From positions 17,790 to 81,789 of the forward strand of contig PKRG01000011.1 in NCBI GenBank assembly GCA_017577575.1: a stretch of 64,000 bases of DNA, given 5' to 3'. Made by a program: the position numbers and the translations under genes. Position 1 is the stretch's first letter. Each line of letters begins with the position of its first letter. The stretch comes from Acidimicrobiia bacterium. GTDB taxonomy: Bacteria; Actinomycetota; Acidimicrobiia; Spongiisociales; ZC4RG35. The notes under the pieces are model-generated. The model saw only the letters and a program-made list of their open reading frames with translations, was not told the DNA's origin and made no database searches. Shown here piece by piece: positions 29,084 to 38,925 of the stretch.

Positions 29084-30177
29084 TACGGCAGCACTCCGTC
29101 CTCTCGGGCCTTGCGAACGGCCTCGTTGTGCTCCTCGAGCGTCTCCGAGAACGTGTGGCTGCCGTCCTCGGCGGAGAGCACGTAGTAGAAGTAGTCGGTG
29201 TCGGCCGGGTTGGCGGCCGCCTCCAGAGACGCCCGTCCCGGCGAGGCGATCGGTGTCGGCGGCAGCCCCGTGTTCTGATAGGTGTTGTACGGCGAGTCGA
29301 CTTCCCGGTCGAAGTCCGACGGTGACCGGGTGCCGAGGGCGTACAGGACCGTGGCGTCGATCTGGAGGGGCATTCCCTCGTCGAGGCGGTTGTGGATAAC
29401 GCTCGATACGAGCGGGCGCTCGTCGGCGACACGCACCTCGGCCTCGATCAGCGACGCCATGATGATCCCTTCGTAGATCGAGTAGCCGTCGGCTTCGAAC
29501 TCCGACCAGTCGACACTCTCCACTCGCTGCACCATCGTGTCGGCGAGGCGCTGCAGGATCGTCACCGCCGTCGATCGCTGGGAGAACTCGTAGGTGTCGG
29601 GGAACAGCAAGCCCTCCCAATCCTGCAGGAAGGGAGAATCCGGCATGTCCTTGAGCGTGGTGGTCACCTCTCCGCTCTGGAGGGCGGCCTCGAACTCCTC
29701 GACGGGGATGCCGGAACCCTCCGAGAGGATCTCCAGCATCTCCCCCACCCTCAGGCCTTCCCGGATCGTGATGCGGTAGACGTCGACCAGCGGGCCGGTG
29801 CGGAGCGCCTCGAGCACCTGCGACGGCTCCATCCCGGTGACGAGCTGGTAGGTGCCGGCTTTGAGCTCGGCGGCAGCGCCTTCGGAGCGGACCAGCCCCT
29901 CGAACTCCGGCGCGGAGGCGACCACCCCCTTGCCAGCGAGGATGGCGGCGATGTCGGCGGCGCTAGCTCCCTGGGGGATGACGACTTCCACCTCGATCCC
30001 GGGCTCCACGTCCACCCGTCCGCTTCCGTTGTTGCCGAAGAGGCCTCCCACCTGGCGGCCGAGGTACGACGCTCCCCCCACGATCGCCACCCCGGCCACC
30101 ACCACCAGGGCGATGATCGCTCCGACTCGTCCGAGGCGGGAGAACGTGGGCGGGGGCGGCACGGGCTCCAAGCTCAC
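29083..30177 (-). CDS. mltG: Endolytic murein transglycosylase MltG
   Basis: This 364-residue single-pass membrane protein cuts nascent peptidoglycan and is thought to end glycan chains. A TM helix lies near residues 18-40, then LysM-like and catalytic YceG domains. The catalytic Glu is in ASLIEAEV (ASIIEKE in E. coli), followed by VIHNRLDEGMPLQIDATVLYALG and YNTYQNTGLPPTPIASPG. GTG at 30177 overlaps the ruvX stop as GTGA. The gene order ruvX-mltG-aroE is common in actinobacteria. Confidence 0.95.
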   Translation of the reverse strand: MSLEPVPPPPTFSRLGRVGAIIALVVVAGVAIVGGASYLGRQVGGLFGNNGSGRVDVEPGIEVEVVIPQGASAADIAAILAGKGVVASAPEFEGLVRSEGAAAELKAGTYQLVTGMEPSQVLEALRTGPLVDVYRITIREGLRVGEMLEILSEGSGIPVEEFEAALQSGEVTTTLKDMPDSPFLQDWEGLLFPDTYEFSQRSTAVTILQRLADTMVQRVESVDWSEFEADGYSIYEGIIMASLIEAEVRVADERPLVSSVIHNRLDEGMPLQIDATVLYALGTRSPSDFDREVDSPYNTYQNTGLPPTPIASPGRASLEAAANPADTDYFYYVLSAEDGSHTFSETLEEHNEAVRKAREDGVLP

Positions 30178-30587
30178 CTTTCTTCTCCCGGGCGGTCGAG
30201 GTAGCCGCGGAGCAGGACCGCGGCCGCGACCTTGTCGACCGCGTTCCGCCTCTTTCGTCGTCTCGTGCCTGCTTCGAGCATCACAGAATCCGCGATCCGG
30301 GTGGTGTAGCGCTCGTCGACAGTAGTCACCGTGAGGCCGGTGGCGGATTCGATCTCGGCCGCCATCTGCCGGGCGTGGGCCGCCGACTCCTTCTCCTCGC
30401 CCTTTTCGGTGACGGGCAGCCCGACGATGACCTCTTCGACGTCGAGCTCCTCACAGAGGCGAGCGACCCTGGCCACCGCCTCTTCGGCGGGGACCACCTC
30501 GAGCGGCTGGGCCGTCAGCCGCAGCGGGTCGCTGACCGCCAGGCCGACACGGGCGGTTCCCGGGTCGACCGCCAGGACTCGTCCCAT
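30174..30587 (-). CDS. ruvX: RuvX/YqgF Holliday-junction resolvase-like nuclease
   Basis: This 137-residue RNase H-fold protein has a suggested role in 16S rRNA 5'-end processing and possibly Holliday-junction resolution. Acidic motifs are AVDPGTARVGLAVSD at the N-terminus, VIVGLPV, and TVDERYTTRIAD, with VDKVAAAVLLRGYLD at the end. ATG at 30587 overlaps the alaS stop as ATGA. Confidence 0.93.
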   Translation of the reverse strand: MGRVLAVDPGTARVGLAVSDPLRLTAQPLEVVPAEEAVARVARLCEELDVEEVIVGLPVTEKGEEKESAAHARQMAAEIESATGLTVTTVDERYTTRIADSVMLEAGTRRRKRRNAVDKVAAAVLLRGYLDRPGEER

Positions 30588-33220
30588 CAGCCCCGCAACC
30601 TCCGCGACGCTTCCTCCCGGACGATGTCGAGGGCGCGGTCGAGCTGGTCGCCCTGGGGCCCGCCCGCCTGGGCGAGCTCGGGGTCGCGGCTTCCGCCTCC
30701 GCCGAGGGCGGCCGCCCCCTCCCCGGCGATGGCCCCGGCCGAGATGCCGGCTTCGACCAGATCCGGGGTGGCGGCGGCGACCAGGGCCCCCTTGCCGTTG
30801 TTGCGGGCACCGACGACCACCAAGCTGGGCGCACCCAGCCGGTTGCGGATGTCGAGGGCGAGCTGGCGGAGGTCGCCGGGCGCCATCTCGCCGGCGTCGG
30901 CCACGACGAGCCGGCGCCCCCCGATCGCCTGGGCCGAGGCGGCTAGGTCGCCGGCCAGGTTGGCGCGTCGTTCCCGGGCGACGTCTTCCAGGCGGTCCTC
31001 CAGTTGGCCGACCCGCTCGAGCAACGCCTCCACGCGCTCGGGGACCTCGTGGGGCGGCACCCGCAGGAGGCGGCCCGTGTTGTGGAGGGCGTCGCGCATC
31101 TGGGCCAGGCGACGGTACGCCTCCTCTCCGGTGAGAGCCTCGACCCGGCGGATGTTGGAGCCGATCGAGGACTCCGAGGTGATCAGGAGCGGGCCCACCT
31201 GTCCGGCCGTGTGGGTGTGGGTCCCGCCGCAGAACTCCACCGAGAAGTCGCCGATCTTCACGACCCTCACGATCTCGCCGTACTTGTCGCCGAAGAAGGC
31301 GAGAGCGCCCATCTTCTTCGCCTCGTCCTGGGACGTGACGACGGTGTCGACCGGGGCGTTGGATATGAGCTTTCGGTTGGCCTGCCACTCGATCTCGGCG
31401 AGCTCCTCGTCGGCCACCGGCGAGAAGTTCGAGAAGTCGAAGCGGAGGCGGCCGTCCTCGACCAACGACCCGGCCTGGGTGGCGTGGTCACCTAGGACGT
31501 CGCGCAGCGCCCAGTGGAGGACGTGCGTGCCGGTGTGGCTCTTGCGTATCCCCTCCCGTCGGGGCGAGTCGATGGCCAGTTCGGCGTCCTGGCCGACGAA
31601 CAGCACCCCGGATTCCATCGTCACTAGGTGGGCATGGAGCCCCTGAACGGCGTGGCGGGTGTCGTCGACCCGAGCGACGCCGGTTTCGGTGCGGACCACC
31701 CCGGTGTCGCCGACCTGCCCGCCAGACTCGGCGTAGAACGGCGTGCGGTCGAAGAAGACCTCCCCGCGCTGGCCGGCTTCCAGGCTCTGGCGGGACTCGC
31801 CATCGACCAGGATCGCCAGGACCTTCCCCCGGTCGCGCTCGAGGTCGTAGCCGGTGAAGTAGGTGAGGCCCAGGTCGTCGGCGAGGCTGCGGTATACCTC
31901 GGCGGCGGCGACGGCGTCACCGCCCTTCCAGGCGGCCCGGGCACGTTGCCGCTGGGCGGCCATCTCCTGTTCGAAGCCTTCGGTGTCGACTTCGACGCCC
32001 CGCTCGGCGGCGATCTCGGATGTGAGCTCGATCGGGAAGCCGTAGGTGTCGTGGAGGCGGAAGGCCACCGAGCCGGGCAGCTCGTCGCCTTCCAGGTTCT
32101 CGAGCTCCCGTTCGAGCAACTCGACACCCGACGAGATGGTCTGGCGGAACCGGCTCTCCTCGCGGGCGACCGCCTCGAGGACCACGTCGCGGCGCTCGAC
32201 CAGCTCCGGATAGGCCTGGCCCATCACCTCGATCGTCTTCTCCACCAGCCGGGGAAAGACCAGGTCACCGCGGGCGGCGTCCGGCTTCAGCTGCCAGGCG
32301 TGGCGCACCCCTCGTCGCAGGATCCGCCGCAGGACGTAGCCCCTCCCCTCGTTGGAGGGCACGACGCCGTCGGAGAGGAGGAAGGTGACGAAACGGCCGT
32401 GGTCGGCGAGCAGGCGCAGCGAGACGTCGGCCCGCTCGTCCTCGCCGTAGCCGACGCCGGCGTACTCGGCGGCGGCCGTCAGCATCGGCCACACCGTGTC
32501 CACCTGGAAGACGGTGGGAACGTCCTGGAGGATGGCGGCGATCCGCTCCAGGCCCATGCCGGTGTCGATGTTCTTGGCGGGAAGGTCGCCCACGACGTGG
32601 TACGGCTCGTCCTGGATGAACTGCATGAACACCAGGTTCCAGATCTCGACGAACCGCTCCTCGCCGCCGCCGATGGGCCCGCCGGGCTCACCGAACTCCT
32701 CTCCCTTGTCGTAGAAGATCTCGGAGCACGGGCCGCAGGGGCCGGGCACGCCCATCTGCCAGAAGTTGTCCTTGCCACCCCGCTGCACCCTCTCGGCAGG
32801 CACGCCGACCGATTCGATCCAGATCTCGGCGGCTTCGTCGTCGTCCTCGTAGACGGTGAACCACAGGCGATCGGGATCGAGCCCGAAGCCTTCGGTGACC
32901 AGCTCGTAGGCCCACGGGATCGCCTCGTCCTTGAAGTAGTCACCGAACGAGAAGTTGCCCAGCATCTCGAAGAACGAGAAGTGGCGGGTGGTGGTGCCGA
33001 TGATGTCGATGTCGACGGTGCGGGCGCACTTCTGGATGGAGGTGGCGCGCCGGTACGGAGGCTCCTCCTCGCCGAGGAAATACGGCTTGAAGGGCACCAT
33101 GCCGGCGTTGGTCAGAAGCAGCGTCGGGTCGGCGGGGATCAGCGACGCCGACGGGCGCAGGACGTGGTCTCGGGCGACGAAGAAGTCGGTGAAGGTCTTG
33201 CGGATCTGGTTGGAGTCCAT
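30587..33220 (-). CDS. alaS: Alanyl-tRNA synthetase
   Basis: This 877-residue class II synthetase charges tRNA-Ala. The catalytic domain shows RHFSFFEMLGNFSFGDYFK; the editing domain has the zinc motifs HTGTHVLHWALR and CGGTHTH; a C-Ala domain with GGGGSRDPELAQAGG ends the protein. ATG at 33220 is chosen; an in-frame TTG four codons earlier is possible, and neither has a strong ribosome binding site. It leads the alaS-ruvX-mltG-aroE run. Confidence 0.96.
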   Translation of the reverse strand: MDSNQIRKTFTDFFVARDHVLRPSASLIPADPTLLLTNAGMVPFKPYFLGEEEPPYRRATSIQKCARTVDIDIIGTTTRHFSFFEMLGNFSFGDYFKDEAIPWAYELVTEGFGLDPDRLWFTVYEDDDEAAEIWIESVGVPAERVQRGGKDNFWQMGVPGPCGPCSEIFYDKGEEFGEPGGPIGGGEERFVEIWNLVFMQFIQDEPYHVVGDLPAKNIDTGMGLERIAAILQDVPTVFQVDTVWPMLTAAAEYAGVGYGEDERADVSLRLLADHGRFVTFLLSDGVVPSNEGRGYVLRRILRRGVRHAWQLKPDAARGDLVFPRLVEKTIEVMGQAYPELVERRDVVLEAVAREESRFRQTISSGVELLERELENLEGDELPGSVAFRLHDTYGFPIELTSEIAAERGVEVDTEGFEQEMAAQRQRARAAWKGGDAVAAAEVYRSLADDLGLTYFTGYDLERDRGKVLAILVDGESRQSLEAGQRGEVFFDRTPFYAESGGQVGDTGVVRTETGVARVDDTRHAVQGLHAHLVTMESGVLFVGQDAELAIDSPRREGIRKSHTGTHVLHWALRDVLGDHATQAGSLVEDGRLRFDFSNFSPVADEELAEIEWQANRKLISNAPVDTVVTSQDEAKKMGALAFFGDKYGEIVRVVKIGDFSVEFCGGTHTHTAGQVGPLLITSESSIGSNIRRVEALTGEEAYRRLAQMRDALHNTGRLLRVPPHEVPERVEALLERVGQLEDRLEDVARERRANLAGDLAASAQAIGGRRLVVADAGEMAPGDLRQLALDIRNRLGAPSLVVVGARNNGKGALVAAATPDLVEAGISAGAIAGEGAAALGGGGSRDPELAQAGGPQGDQLDRALDIVREEASRRLRG

Positions 33221-33265
33221 CAGTTCGTTCAAGTGGTGGTCGGTGCGCTGGTGGGTGCCGCGTGC

Positions 33266-33439
33266 TCAGCGGCGGCGAGGCGGCCGAACGGCTCGAGCGG
33301 CGAGCTCGAGGATATCGGCGCCGGTGTACGCCGCGGCCCTCTTCAGGTCAGCAGGGGACGGCTTGCGGCGCAACGCGCGAACGGTCACGAGGCCCCCGGC
33401 CAGGAGCCCAGTGGCGAACCACCACAACCGATCGAGCAT
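33266..33439 (-). CDS. Small membrane protein between rarA and alaS
   Basis: A 57-codon frame starts with ATG at 33439 and ends with TGA at 33266. The peptide begins MLDRLWWFATGLLAGGLVTV, one N-terminal TM helix, followed by a basic stretch (RALRRKPS) and a short amphipathic segment. It fills a gap between rarA and alaS that would otherwise be empty. Small membrane proteins occur at this place in other actinobacteria. The ribosome binding site is weak. Function unknown. Confidence 0.6.
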   Translation of the reverse strand: MLDRLWWFATGLLAGGLVTVRALRRKPSPADLKRAAAYTGADILELAARAVRPPRRR

Positions 33440-33457
33440 GCGGCAAGGGTAGCCGAC

Positions 33458-34798
33458 TCACTTGCGGTTCCGCTTCCGCCCGATCGACGCCTCCAGCTCG
33501 GCGAACCACTCGGCCCGGGCCTTCTCCGCCCCCTGTTCGCTGGGACGGTACAGCGTGAGCGGCTCCTGGCCCTCCGGCCAGTACTGCTGGTCGACGATGT
33601 GGTTCGGGTAGTCGTGGGGGTAGCGGTATCCCGCCCCGTGGCCTATCTCGCCGGCGCCGGCGTAGTGGGAGTCCCTGAGGTGGGGCGGGACGATCGGCGC
33701 CGGCCCCTCGCGGACCGCCTTGCGGGCGGCGGCCATCGTCGTGGTCACCGAGTTGGACTTGGGAGCGGTCGCCAGATACAGGGCGGCGTGGGTGAGGGCG
33801 AACGCCGCTTCCGGCAGGCCCACGAACGAGAGGGCGTGGGCCGCCGCCACCGCCACTTCGAGCGCCCGGTTGTCGGCGAGGCCGATGTCCTCGGAGGCGA
33901 ATATGACCATCCGGCGGGCGATGAACTCGGGGTCTTCCCCTCCCTCGAGCATCAAGTGCAGCCAGTAGACGGCGGCGTCGGGGTCCGAGCCGCGGAGGCT
34001 CTTGATGAAGGCGGAGATGACGTCGTAGTGGGCGTCGCCCGCCTTGTCGTAGCGGACGATCCGCCGTTGCAGCGCCTCTTCGACGTCGTCGACCTCGATG
34101 AGCGCCGATCCCCTCCCCTCGGCCAGGGTGGCGGCCAGCTCCAACGTGTTGAGGGTGAGGCGGGCGTCGCCGCCGGTGCGGAGGGCGAGCGCTTCCCGGG
34201 CGTCGGGGTCGATGGCGAGGCCACTCGCTCCCAGGCCACGCTCGGCGTCGGTGACGGCCCGGTCGATCAGCTCTGCGAGGTGCTCCGGCTGCAGCGGTTC
34301 GAGCCGGAACAGGGTCGAGCGTGAGATCAGCGGGCTGTTGACCTCGAAGAAGGGGTTCTCGGTGGTGGCGCCGATGAGGACGATCGTGCCGTCCTCCACC
34401 CCGGGCAGCAACGCGTCCTGCTGGTTCTTCGAGAAGCGGTGGATCTCGTCCAGGAAGAGGACGGTGCGCTGCTCGTCCATCTCGAGGCGCTGGCGTGCCC
34501 GAGCCAGCACCTCCCGCACGTCCTTGACGCCCGCCGACGTCGCCGACAGGGTCTCGAAAGCCGCCGCGGTGTGGTGGGCCACCAGCCGGGCGAGGGTGGT
34601 CTTTCCCGTCCCCGGCGGGCCCCAGAGGATCATCGACACCGGGTTGCCCGACTCGACGACCCGGCGGAACGCCGCGCCCGGAGCGAGCAGCGACGGCTGC
34701 CCGACAACCTCGTCGAGGGTGCGGGGGCGCATGCGGGTGGCGAGCGGCGCCACCGATTCGAGCCTCGTTTCCGCCCGGGCCGCGAACAGGTCGTCCAT
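33458..34798 (-). CDS. rarA: Replication-associated recombination ATPase RarA (MgsA)
   Basis: This 446-residue AAA+ ATPase of the clamp-loader-like family acts at stalled forks. Walker A is GPPGTGKT (60-67), Walker B LFLDEIH, and sensor ATTENP follows. The C-terminal MgsA helical domain with YPHDYPNHIVDQQYWPEG is intact. ATG at 34798 gives the usual MDDLFAAR start. The open frame upstream into the next gene is not part of it. Confidence 0.95.
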   Translation of the reverse strand: MDDLFAARAETRLESVAPLATRMRPRTLDEVVGQPSLLAPGAAFRRVVESGNPVSMILWGPPGTGKTTLARLVAHHTAAAFETLSATSAGVKDVREVLARARQRLEMDEQRTVLFLDEIHRFSKNQQDALLPGVEDGTIVLIGATTENPFFEVNSPLISRSTLFRLEPLQPEHLAELIDRAVTDAERGLGASGLAIDPDAREALALRTGGDARLTLNTLELAATLAEGRGSALIEVDDVEEALQRRIVRYDKAGDAHYDVISAFIKSLRGSDPDAAVYWLHLMLEGGEDPEFIARRMVIFASEDIGLADNRALEVAVAAAHALSFVGLPEAAFALTHAALYLATAPKSNSVTTTMAAARKAVREGPAPIVPPHLRDSHYAGAGEIGHGAGYRYPHDYPNHIVDQQYWPEGQEPLTLYRPSEQGAEKARAEWFAELEASIGRKRNRK

Positions 34799-34827
34799 GT
34801 CCGCGCCGAGGGTACCGGGGCGGGCCG

Positions 34828-35751
34828 TCAATCCGACTGGGCGGCCCGGCCGGCGATGCGGGTGGCGAGCTCGGCGAGGACCCGCCGCGGCGGCTCCAGC
34901 CAGCGGTGACCCGAGTCGGCCACGAGCTCGACGACGCAGTCGACGCCCTCCTCCTGGAGATGGCGGGCGACGGTCTCCACGCCCCGGGTGGCGGGGTCGT
35001 CCTTGCCCGCCACTATGGCCACCAGCGGCCAAGGTGGGTGGCCCACCCATTCGATCACCTCGGCGATCTCGCTGCTCCGCAGCAGCATCGGCGACACCGC
35101 CAGGACGGCGGGGATTCGTTCGCCGTGCCGGAGCCCGATCTGGAGGGCCCGTCGCCCGCCCTGGGAGAAGCCGCCCAGCACGAAGGGCCGGTCGGGCCAC
35201 AGCGAGTCGGCGACCGAGAGGACCTGGTCACAGCAGGCGTCGGCGTCGTCCCACACCGGGCCGTCGGAGGCGATCCGCTGGCCCGACTCGGGGATCGCCA
35301 CCTCCCACCCTTCCCCCAGCGCCCCCGTGATGCGGGCGGCGTCGGTCTCGAAGATCTGGTTGCGCCCGTGGAGCCCGAGGAACGGCCAGCCGCCTTCCAC
35401 CCCTCCCACGTACAGGCCCGTGGCCCGGGGACGCCACCGGCGGCGGCGCTCTTCCATCGCCTCGAGGAGCGGCCGGTAGCCGGGGTGCTCCCACAGCGGG
35501 TCGAGGTCGGATTCCAGCTCCAGCAGGCGGGGCGACCACCACGCTCCCGCCTCGAACGCCTGGCGGAGGACGTCGACGGCGTCGGCGACCCGGCCGCAGC
35601 GGGCGAGCAGGCAGGCCCGCCAGTAGGCGACCCGTTCCCATTGGCCCGACAGGTCGGGGCCGGCCCGGTCGAGGACTTCCAGGGCGGCTCGGTAGTCGCC
35701 GGCCGCGTAGTGGCCGATCAGCTCCTGTTCGACCCGGTCGAAATCTGTCAC
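34828..35751 (-). CDS. TPR-containing alpha/beta-hydrolase
   Basis: This 307-residue protein joins an N-terminal helical repeat region (residues 1-100, AAGDYRAALEVLDRAG and ARCGRVADAVDVLRQAFEAG, TPR-like) to an alpha/beta-hydrolase of the phospholipase/carboxylesterase type. The nucleophile elbow is GFSQGG with S196, the acid is probably D251 or D252, and the histidine H282 is in DSGHRW. GTG at 35751 overlaps the aspS stop as GTGA, so it is translationally coupled to aspS. The substrate is unknown. Confidence 0.82.
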   Translation of the reverse strand: MTDFDRVEQELIGHYAAGDYRAALEVLDRAGPDLSGQWERVAYWRACLLARCGRVADAVDVLRQAFEAGAWWSPRLLELESDLDPLWEHPGYRPLLEAMEERRRRWRPRATGLYVGGVEGGWPFLGLHGRNQIFETDAARITGALGEGWEVAIPESGQRIASDGPVWDDADACCDQVLSVADSLWPDRPFVLGGFSQGGRRALQIGLRHGERIPAVLAVSPMLLRSSEIAEVIEWVGHPPWPLVAIVAGKDDPATRGVETVARHLQEEGVDCVVELVADSGHRWLEPPRRVLAELATRIAGRAAQSD

Positions 35752-37526
35752 TCCCCTGCCTGCGCCTCCGCTTGGGCGAGGGCGGCAGCCACCTCGGGGC
35801 GCAGCTGGATGCCGAGCTCGACTAGTTGTGCCTCGTCCACGGGCGCCGGGGCGGAGGTGAGGGGGTCCACGCCCGTCTGGGTCTTCGGGAACGGCATGAC
35901 CTCCCGGATCGACGCCTCGTTCTGCAGCACCATCACCAAACGGTCGATCCCGAAGGCGAAGCCGCCGTGGGGAGGCGTCCCGTACCTGAGGGCCTCGAGG
36001 AACCATCCGAACCGCCTCTCGGCGCTCTCCCGGTCGATGCCGAGGATGTCGAACACCTTCTGTTGCGTCTCGGGGTCGTGGATCCTGATCGAGCCGGACC
36101 CTAGCTCCACCCCGTTGAGGACGACGTCGTAGGCGTGGGCCAGCGCCGTCTGGGGCGAGCGCTGCATGGCCTCGACGTCCTGGGGCATGGTGAACGGGTG
36201 ATGGCTGAAGGTGAGTGTCCCGTCGTCGTCCTCTTCGAACATCGGGAAGTCGGTCACCCACAGAAAGGCGAGCTCGTCGTGGTTCTTGGGACGTCCGAGG
36301 TCGTTACGGAGCCCTCCCAGCACCTCGAGCGCGGTCTTCCAGCGGTCGGCGGCGATGAGCAGCACGTCACCGGCAACGGCGCCCAGCCTCTCCTTCAACC
36401 CGGTCGCCTCGGTCTCGGAGAGGAACTTCGCCACCGGTGACCGCAGGCTCCCGTCGGCTTCCACCTGCATCCACACGAGGCCCTTGCCGCCGAGCTGTTT
36501 CGCCCGCTCCACGAGCGCGTCGGCCTCGGCCCGGGACAGGGTGCGCTGGCCGGCGTTGATGCCCCGGATCGTGCCGCCGTTCGCCAGCGCGGAGGCGAAC
36601 ACGCCGAACTCGGTGGAGGCGAAGATATCGGAGAGGTCGACGATCTCCATCCCGAAGCGGATGTCGGGCTTGTCGGTGCCGTAGCGTTCCATCGCCTCGT
36701 GCCAGGAGAGCCGGGGGAACGGGGTGGGGATCTCCACGCCCCTCAGCTCCCGCGTGGCGGCGACCAGGGCGGCTTCGATCGCCGCCTGGACGTCCTCGGC
36801 CTCCCAGAACGAGCCTTCCAGGTCGAGCTGGGTGAACTCCACCTGGCGGTCGGCCCTGAAGTCCTCGTCGCGATAGCACCGGGCGATCTGGAAGTACCGC
36901 TCGACGCCGGCGATCATCAGCAGCTGCTTGAACAGCTGCGGGGATTGGGGCAGCGCATAGAACGAGCCCTGGCGGAGCCGGGAAGGCACGAGCATGTCCC
37001 GGGCGCCCTCCGGCGTGGACCGGATCAAGGTGGGGGTCTCGACTTCGAGGAACCCCAGGTCGTCGAGGGCGCGGCGGATGGCGGCGGTGGCCCGGGAGCG
37101 GGCCCTGAGGTTGGCGGCCATGCGGGGCCGGCGCAGGTCCAGGTAGCGGTACTGGAGGCGGAGCCGTTCGTCGATGTCGGTGCGGTCGTCGAGCATGAAC
37201 GGGAGCGGTTCCGACGGGGAGAGGATCTCCAGGTGGGAGGCCTGGACCTCTATCTCGCCGGTCACCAGATCCGGGTTGACGGTGCCCTCGGGACGGGCGG
37301 TGACCTCCCCCTCGATCGTCACCGTGTACTCCATCCGCAGGTCGTCGACCTGGGGCAGCCGGGCCGGGTCCACGACGACCTGGACGATGCCTTTGCCGTC
37401 GCGGATGTCGAGGAAGGCGATGCCGCCGTGGTCGCGGCGGCGGGCGACCCATCCGGCCACCCGCACGCGCTGGCCGACCAGGTCCGGGCCGAGCTCGGTC
37501 GTGAAGTGGGTTCTGTATCTGCTCAT
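35748..37526 (-). CDS. aspS: Aspartyl-tRNA synthetase
   Basis: This 592-residue class IIb synthetase has the OB-fold anticodon domain, the bacterial GAD insertion and the catalytic motifs (FLEVETPTL, ARCYRDEDFRADRQVEFTQLD, FGIDRLVMVL). ATG at 37526 lies six bases after the hisS stop. Whether it is discriminating or also charges tRNA-Asn cannot be told from this window. It forms a run with hisS. Confidence 0.97.
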   Translation of the reverse strand: MSRYRTHFTTELGPDLVGQRVRVAGWVARRRDHGGIAFLDIRDGKGIVQVVVDPARLPQVDDLRMEYTVTIEGEVTARPEGTVNPDLVTGEIEVQASHLEILSPSEPLPFMLDDRTDIDERLRLQYRYLDLRRPRMAANLRARSRATAAIRRALDDLGFLEVETPTLIRSTPEGARDMLVPSRLRQGSFYALPQSPQLFKQLLMIAGVERYFQIARCYRDEDFRADRQVEFTQLDLEGSFWEAEDVQAAIEAALVAATRELRGVEIPTPFPRLSWHEAMERYGTDKPDIRFGMEIVDLSDIFASTEFGVFASALANGGTIRGINAGQRTLSRAEADALVERAKQLGGKGLVWMQVEADGSLRSPVAKFLSETEATGLKERLGAVAGDVLLIAADRWKTALEVLGGLRNDLGRPKNHDELAFLWVTDFPMFEEDDDGTLTFSHHPFTMPQDVEAMQRSPQTALAHAYDVVLNGVELGSGSIRIHDPETQQKVFDILGIDRESAERRFGWFLEALRYGTPPHGGFAFGIDRLVMVLQNEASIREVMPFPKTQTGVDPLTSAPAPVDEAQLVELGIQLRPEVAAALAQAEAQAGE

Positions 37527-37532
37527 TGGGGT

Positions 37533-38879
37533 TCAGGGCTCCTGGGACAGGCGACGGGTGACGTGGTCGACGAGGTCGCTGAGCGGGACCTCGACTTGCT
37601 CCCCGCGGGTCAGGTCGCGTACCGAGACGGTGCTGCGCTGCCGCTCCGACTCGCCGGCGATGACGACGAGGACGCATCCCCGGCGGTCGGCCGCCTTCAG
37701 CTGCTTGCCGAGCCGGGAGGGGGTCATCTGGGTCTCGGTGTCGATGCCGGCGGCCCGCAGCCGGGCGGCGACCCCGAGGGAGTACTCGAGGTCGTCGTCG
37801 GACATCAGGGCGACGCTCACGGGCACCGCCGGGCTCCCCTCCGGGAGCAGCCCGGCTTCGCGCAGCTGCCAGAACAGACGGGTGAACCCGATCGAGATCC
37901 CGACGCCGGGGAGGCGCGTGGTCGTGTACTGGCCGGCGAGGTCGTCGTAGCGGCCGCCGGAGCAGATGCTCCCCAGCTCCGGGTGGTCGTCGAGGCGGGT
38001 CTCGTACACGGTGCCGGTGTAGTAGTCGAGGCCGCGGGCGATGGCCAGGTCGAGGGCGAAGGAGTCCTCGTCGACCCCGAGAGCGGCCATCGTGCGGGCC
38101 ACCTCCGCCACCTCGGCGGCCTCCGACTCGGCCCTGGCGGGGAGGGTGGAGAGCGCCGATTCGATCGCGGCGACTCCCGAGGCGGAAACCGAGGTGAACT
38201 CGAGCAGCTTCCCTACCGACTCGGGGCTCAGGCCCGAGTCGACGAGGGTGCGGCCGACGGCGTCGACTCCCTTCTTCTCGATCTTGTCGACCTCTCGCAG
38301 CACCTCGGTCTGGGCGTCCTCGGACTCGATTCCCACCTCTTCGAGCAGCCGCCTCATCAGGCGGCGGTTGTTGATACGGAGGGTGACAGACCCGATGCCC
38401 AGGTCCTCGAGGATGGCGATGGCGGCCGCGGCCACCTCGGCGTCGTGACGCAGAGAGAGCTCGTCGCGGTCGATGACGTCGATGTCGCACTGGTAGAACT
38501 CGCGGTAGCGGCCCCGCTGCGGGCGCTCTCCCCGGTAGACCCGCTGGATCTGGGAGCGGCGGAAGGGGAAGACCAGCTCGTGCTCGTGCTCGGCGACGTA
38601 GCGGGCCAGCGGCACGGTCAGGTCGAAGCGGAGGGCGAGGTCGGGCGCCTCCCCCGCTTCCAGCGACCCGGCCGACTGGACGAAGTACACCTGGCGCTCG
38701 GTTTCGCCGCCGGTCTTGGTGAGGAGGACGTCGGCCCGCTCGAACACGGGCGTTTCGATGGCCGGAAAGCCGAAGCGGCGGAAGCCGCGCCGGATCTTGT
38801 CGAGCATGGCGTCGTGGATCGCCTGCTCGGCGGGCAGCAGCTCGAGTGTGCCGGCGGGAGTCGACGGTGTGATGGTCAT
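37533..38879 (-). CDS. hisS: Histidyl-tRNA synthetase
   Basis: This 448-residue class II synthetase charges tRNA-His. Motif 2 is in IQRVYRGERPQRGRYREFYQ and the histidine-specific motif is ARGLDYYTGTVYE; SICSGGRYDDL and a C-terminal anticodon domain follow. ATG at 38879 has AGGGG upstream. It sits downstream of the MBL gene after a 46-base gap and leads into aspS. Confidence 0.97.
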   Translation of the reverse strand: MTITPSTPAGTLELLPAEQAIHDAMLDKIRRGFRRFGFPAIETPVFERADVLLTKTGGETERQVYFVQSAGSLEAGEAPDLALRFDLTVPLARYVAEHEHELVFPFRRSQIQRVYRGERPQRGRYREFYQCDIDVIDRDELSLRHDAEVAAAAIAILEDLGIGSVTLRINNRRLMRRLLEEVGIESEDAQTEVLREVDKIEKKGVDAVGRTLVDSGLSPESVGKLLEFTSVSASGVAAIESALSTLPARAESEAAEVAEVARTMAALGVDEDSFALDLAIARGLDYYTGTVYETRLDDHPELGSICSGGRYDDLAGQYTTTRLPGVGISIGFTRLFWQLREAGLLPEGSPAVPVSVALMSDDDLEYSLGVAARLRAAGIDTETQMTPSRLGKQLKAADRRGCVLVVIAGESERQRSTVSVRDLTRGEQVEVPLSDLVDHVTRRLSQEP

Positions 38880-38925
38880 GAGCGGCCCCTAAGGATGGCA
38901 CCGTGGATGGCGTCGACGAAAGCGG

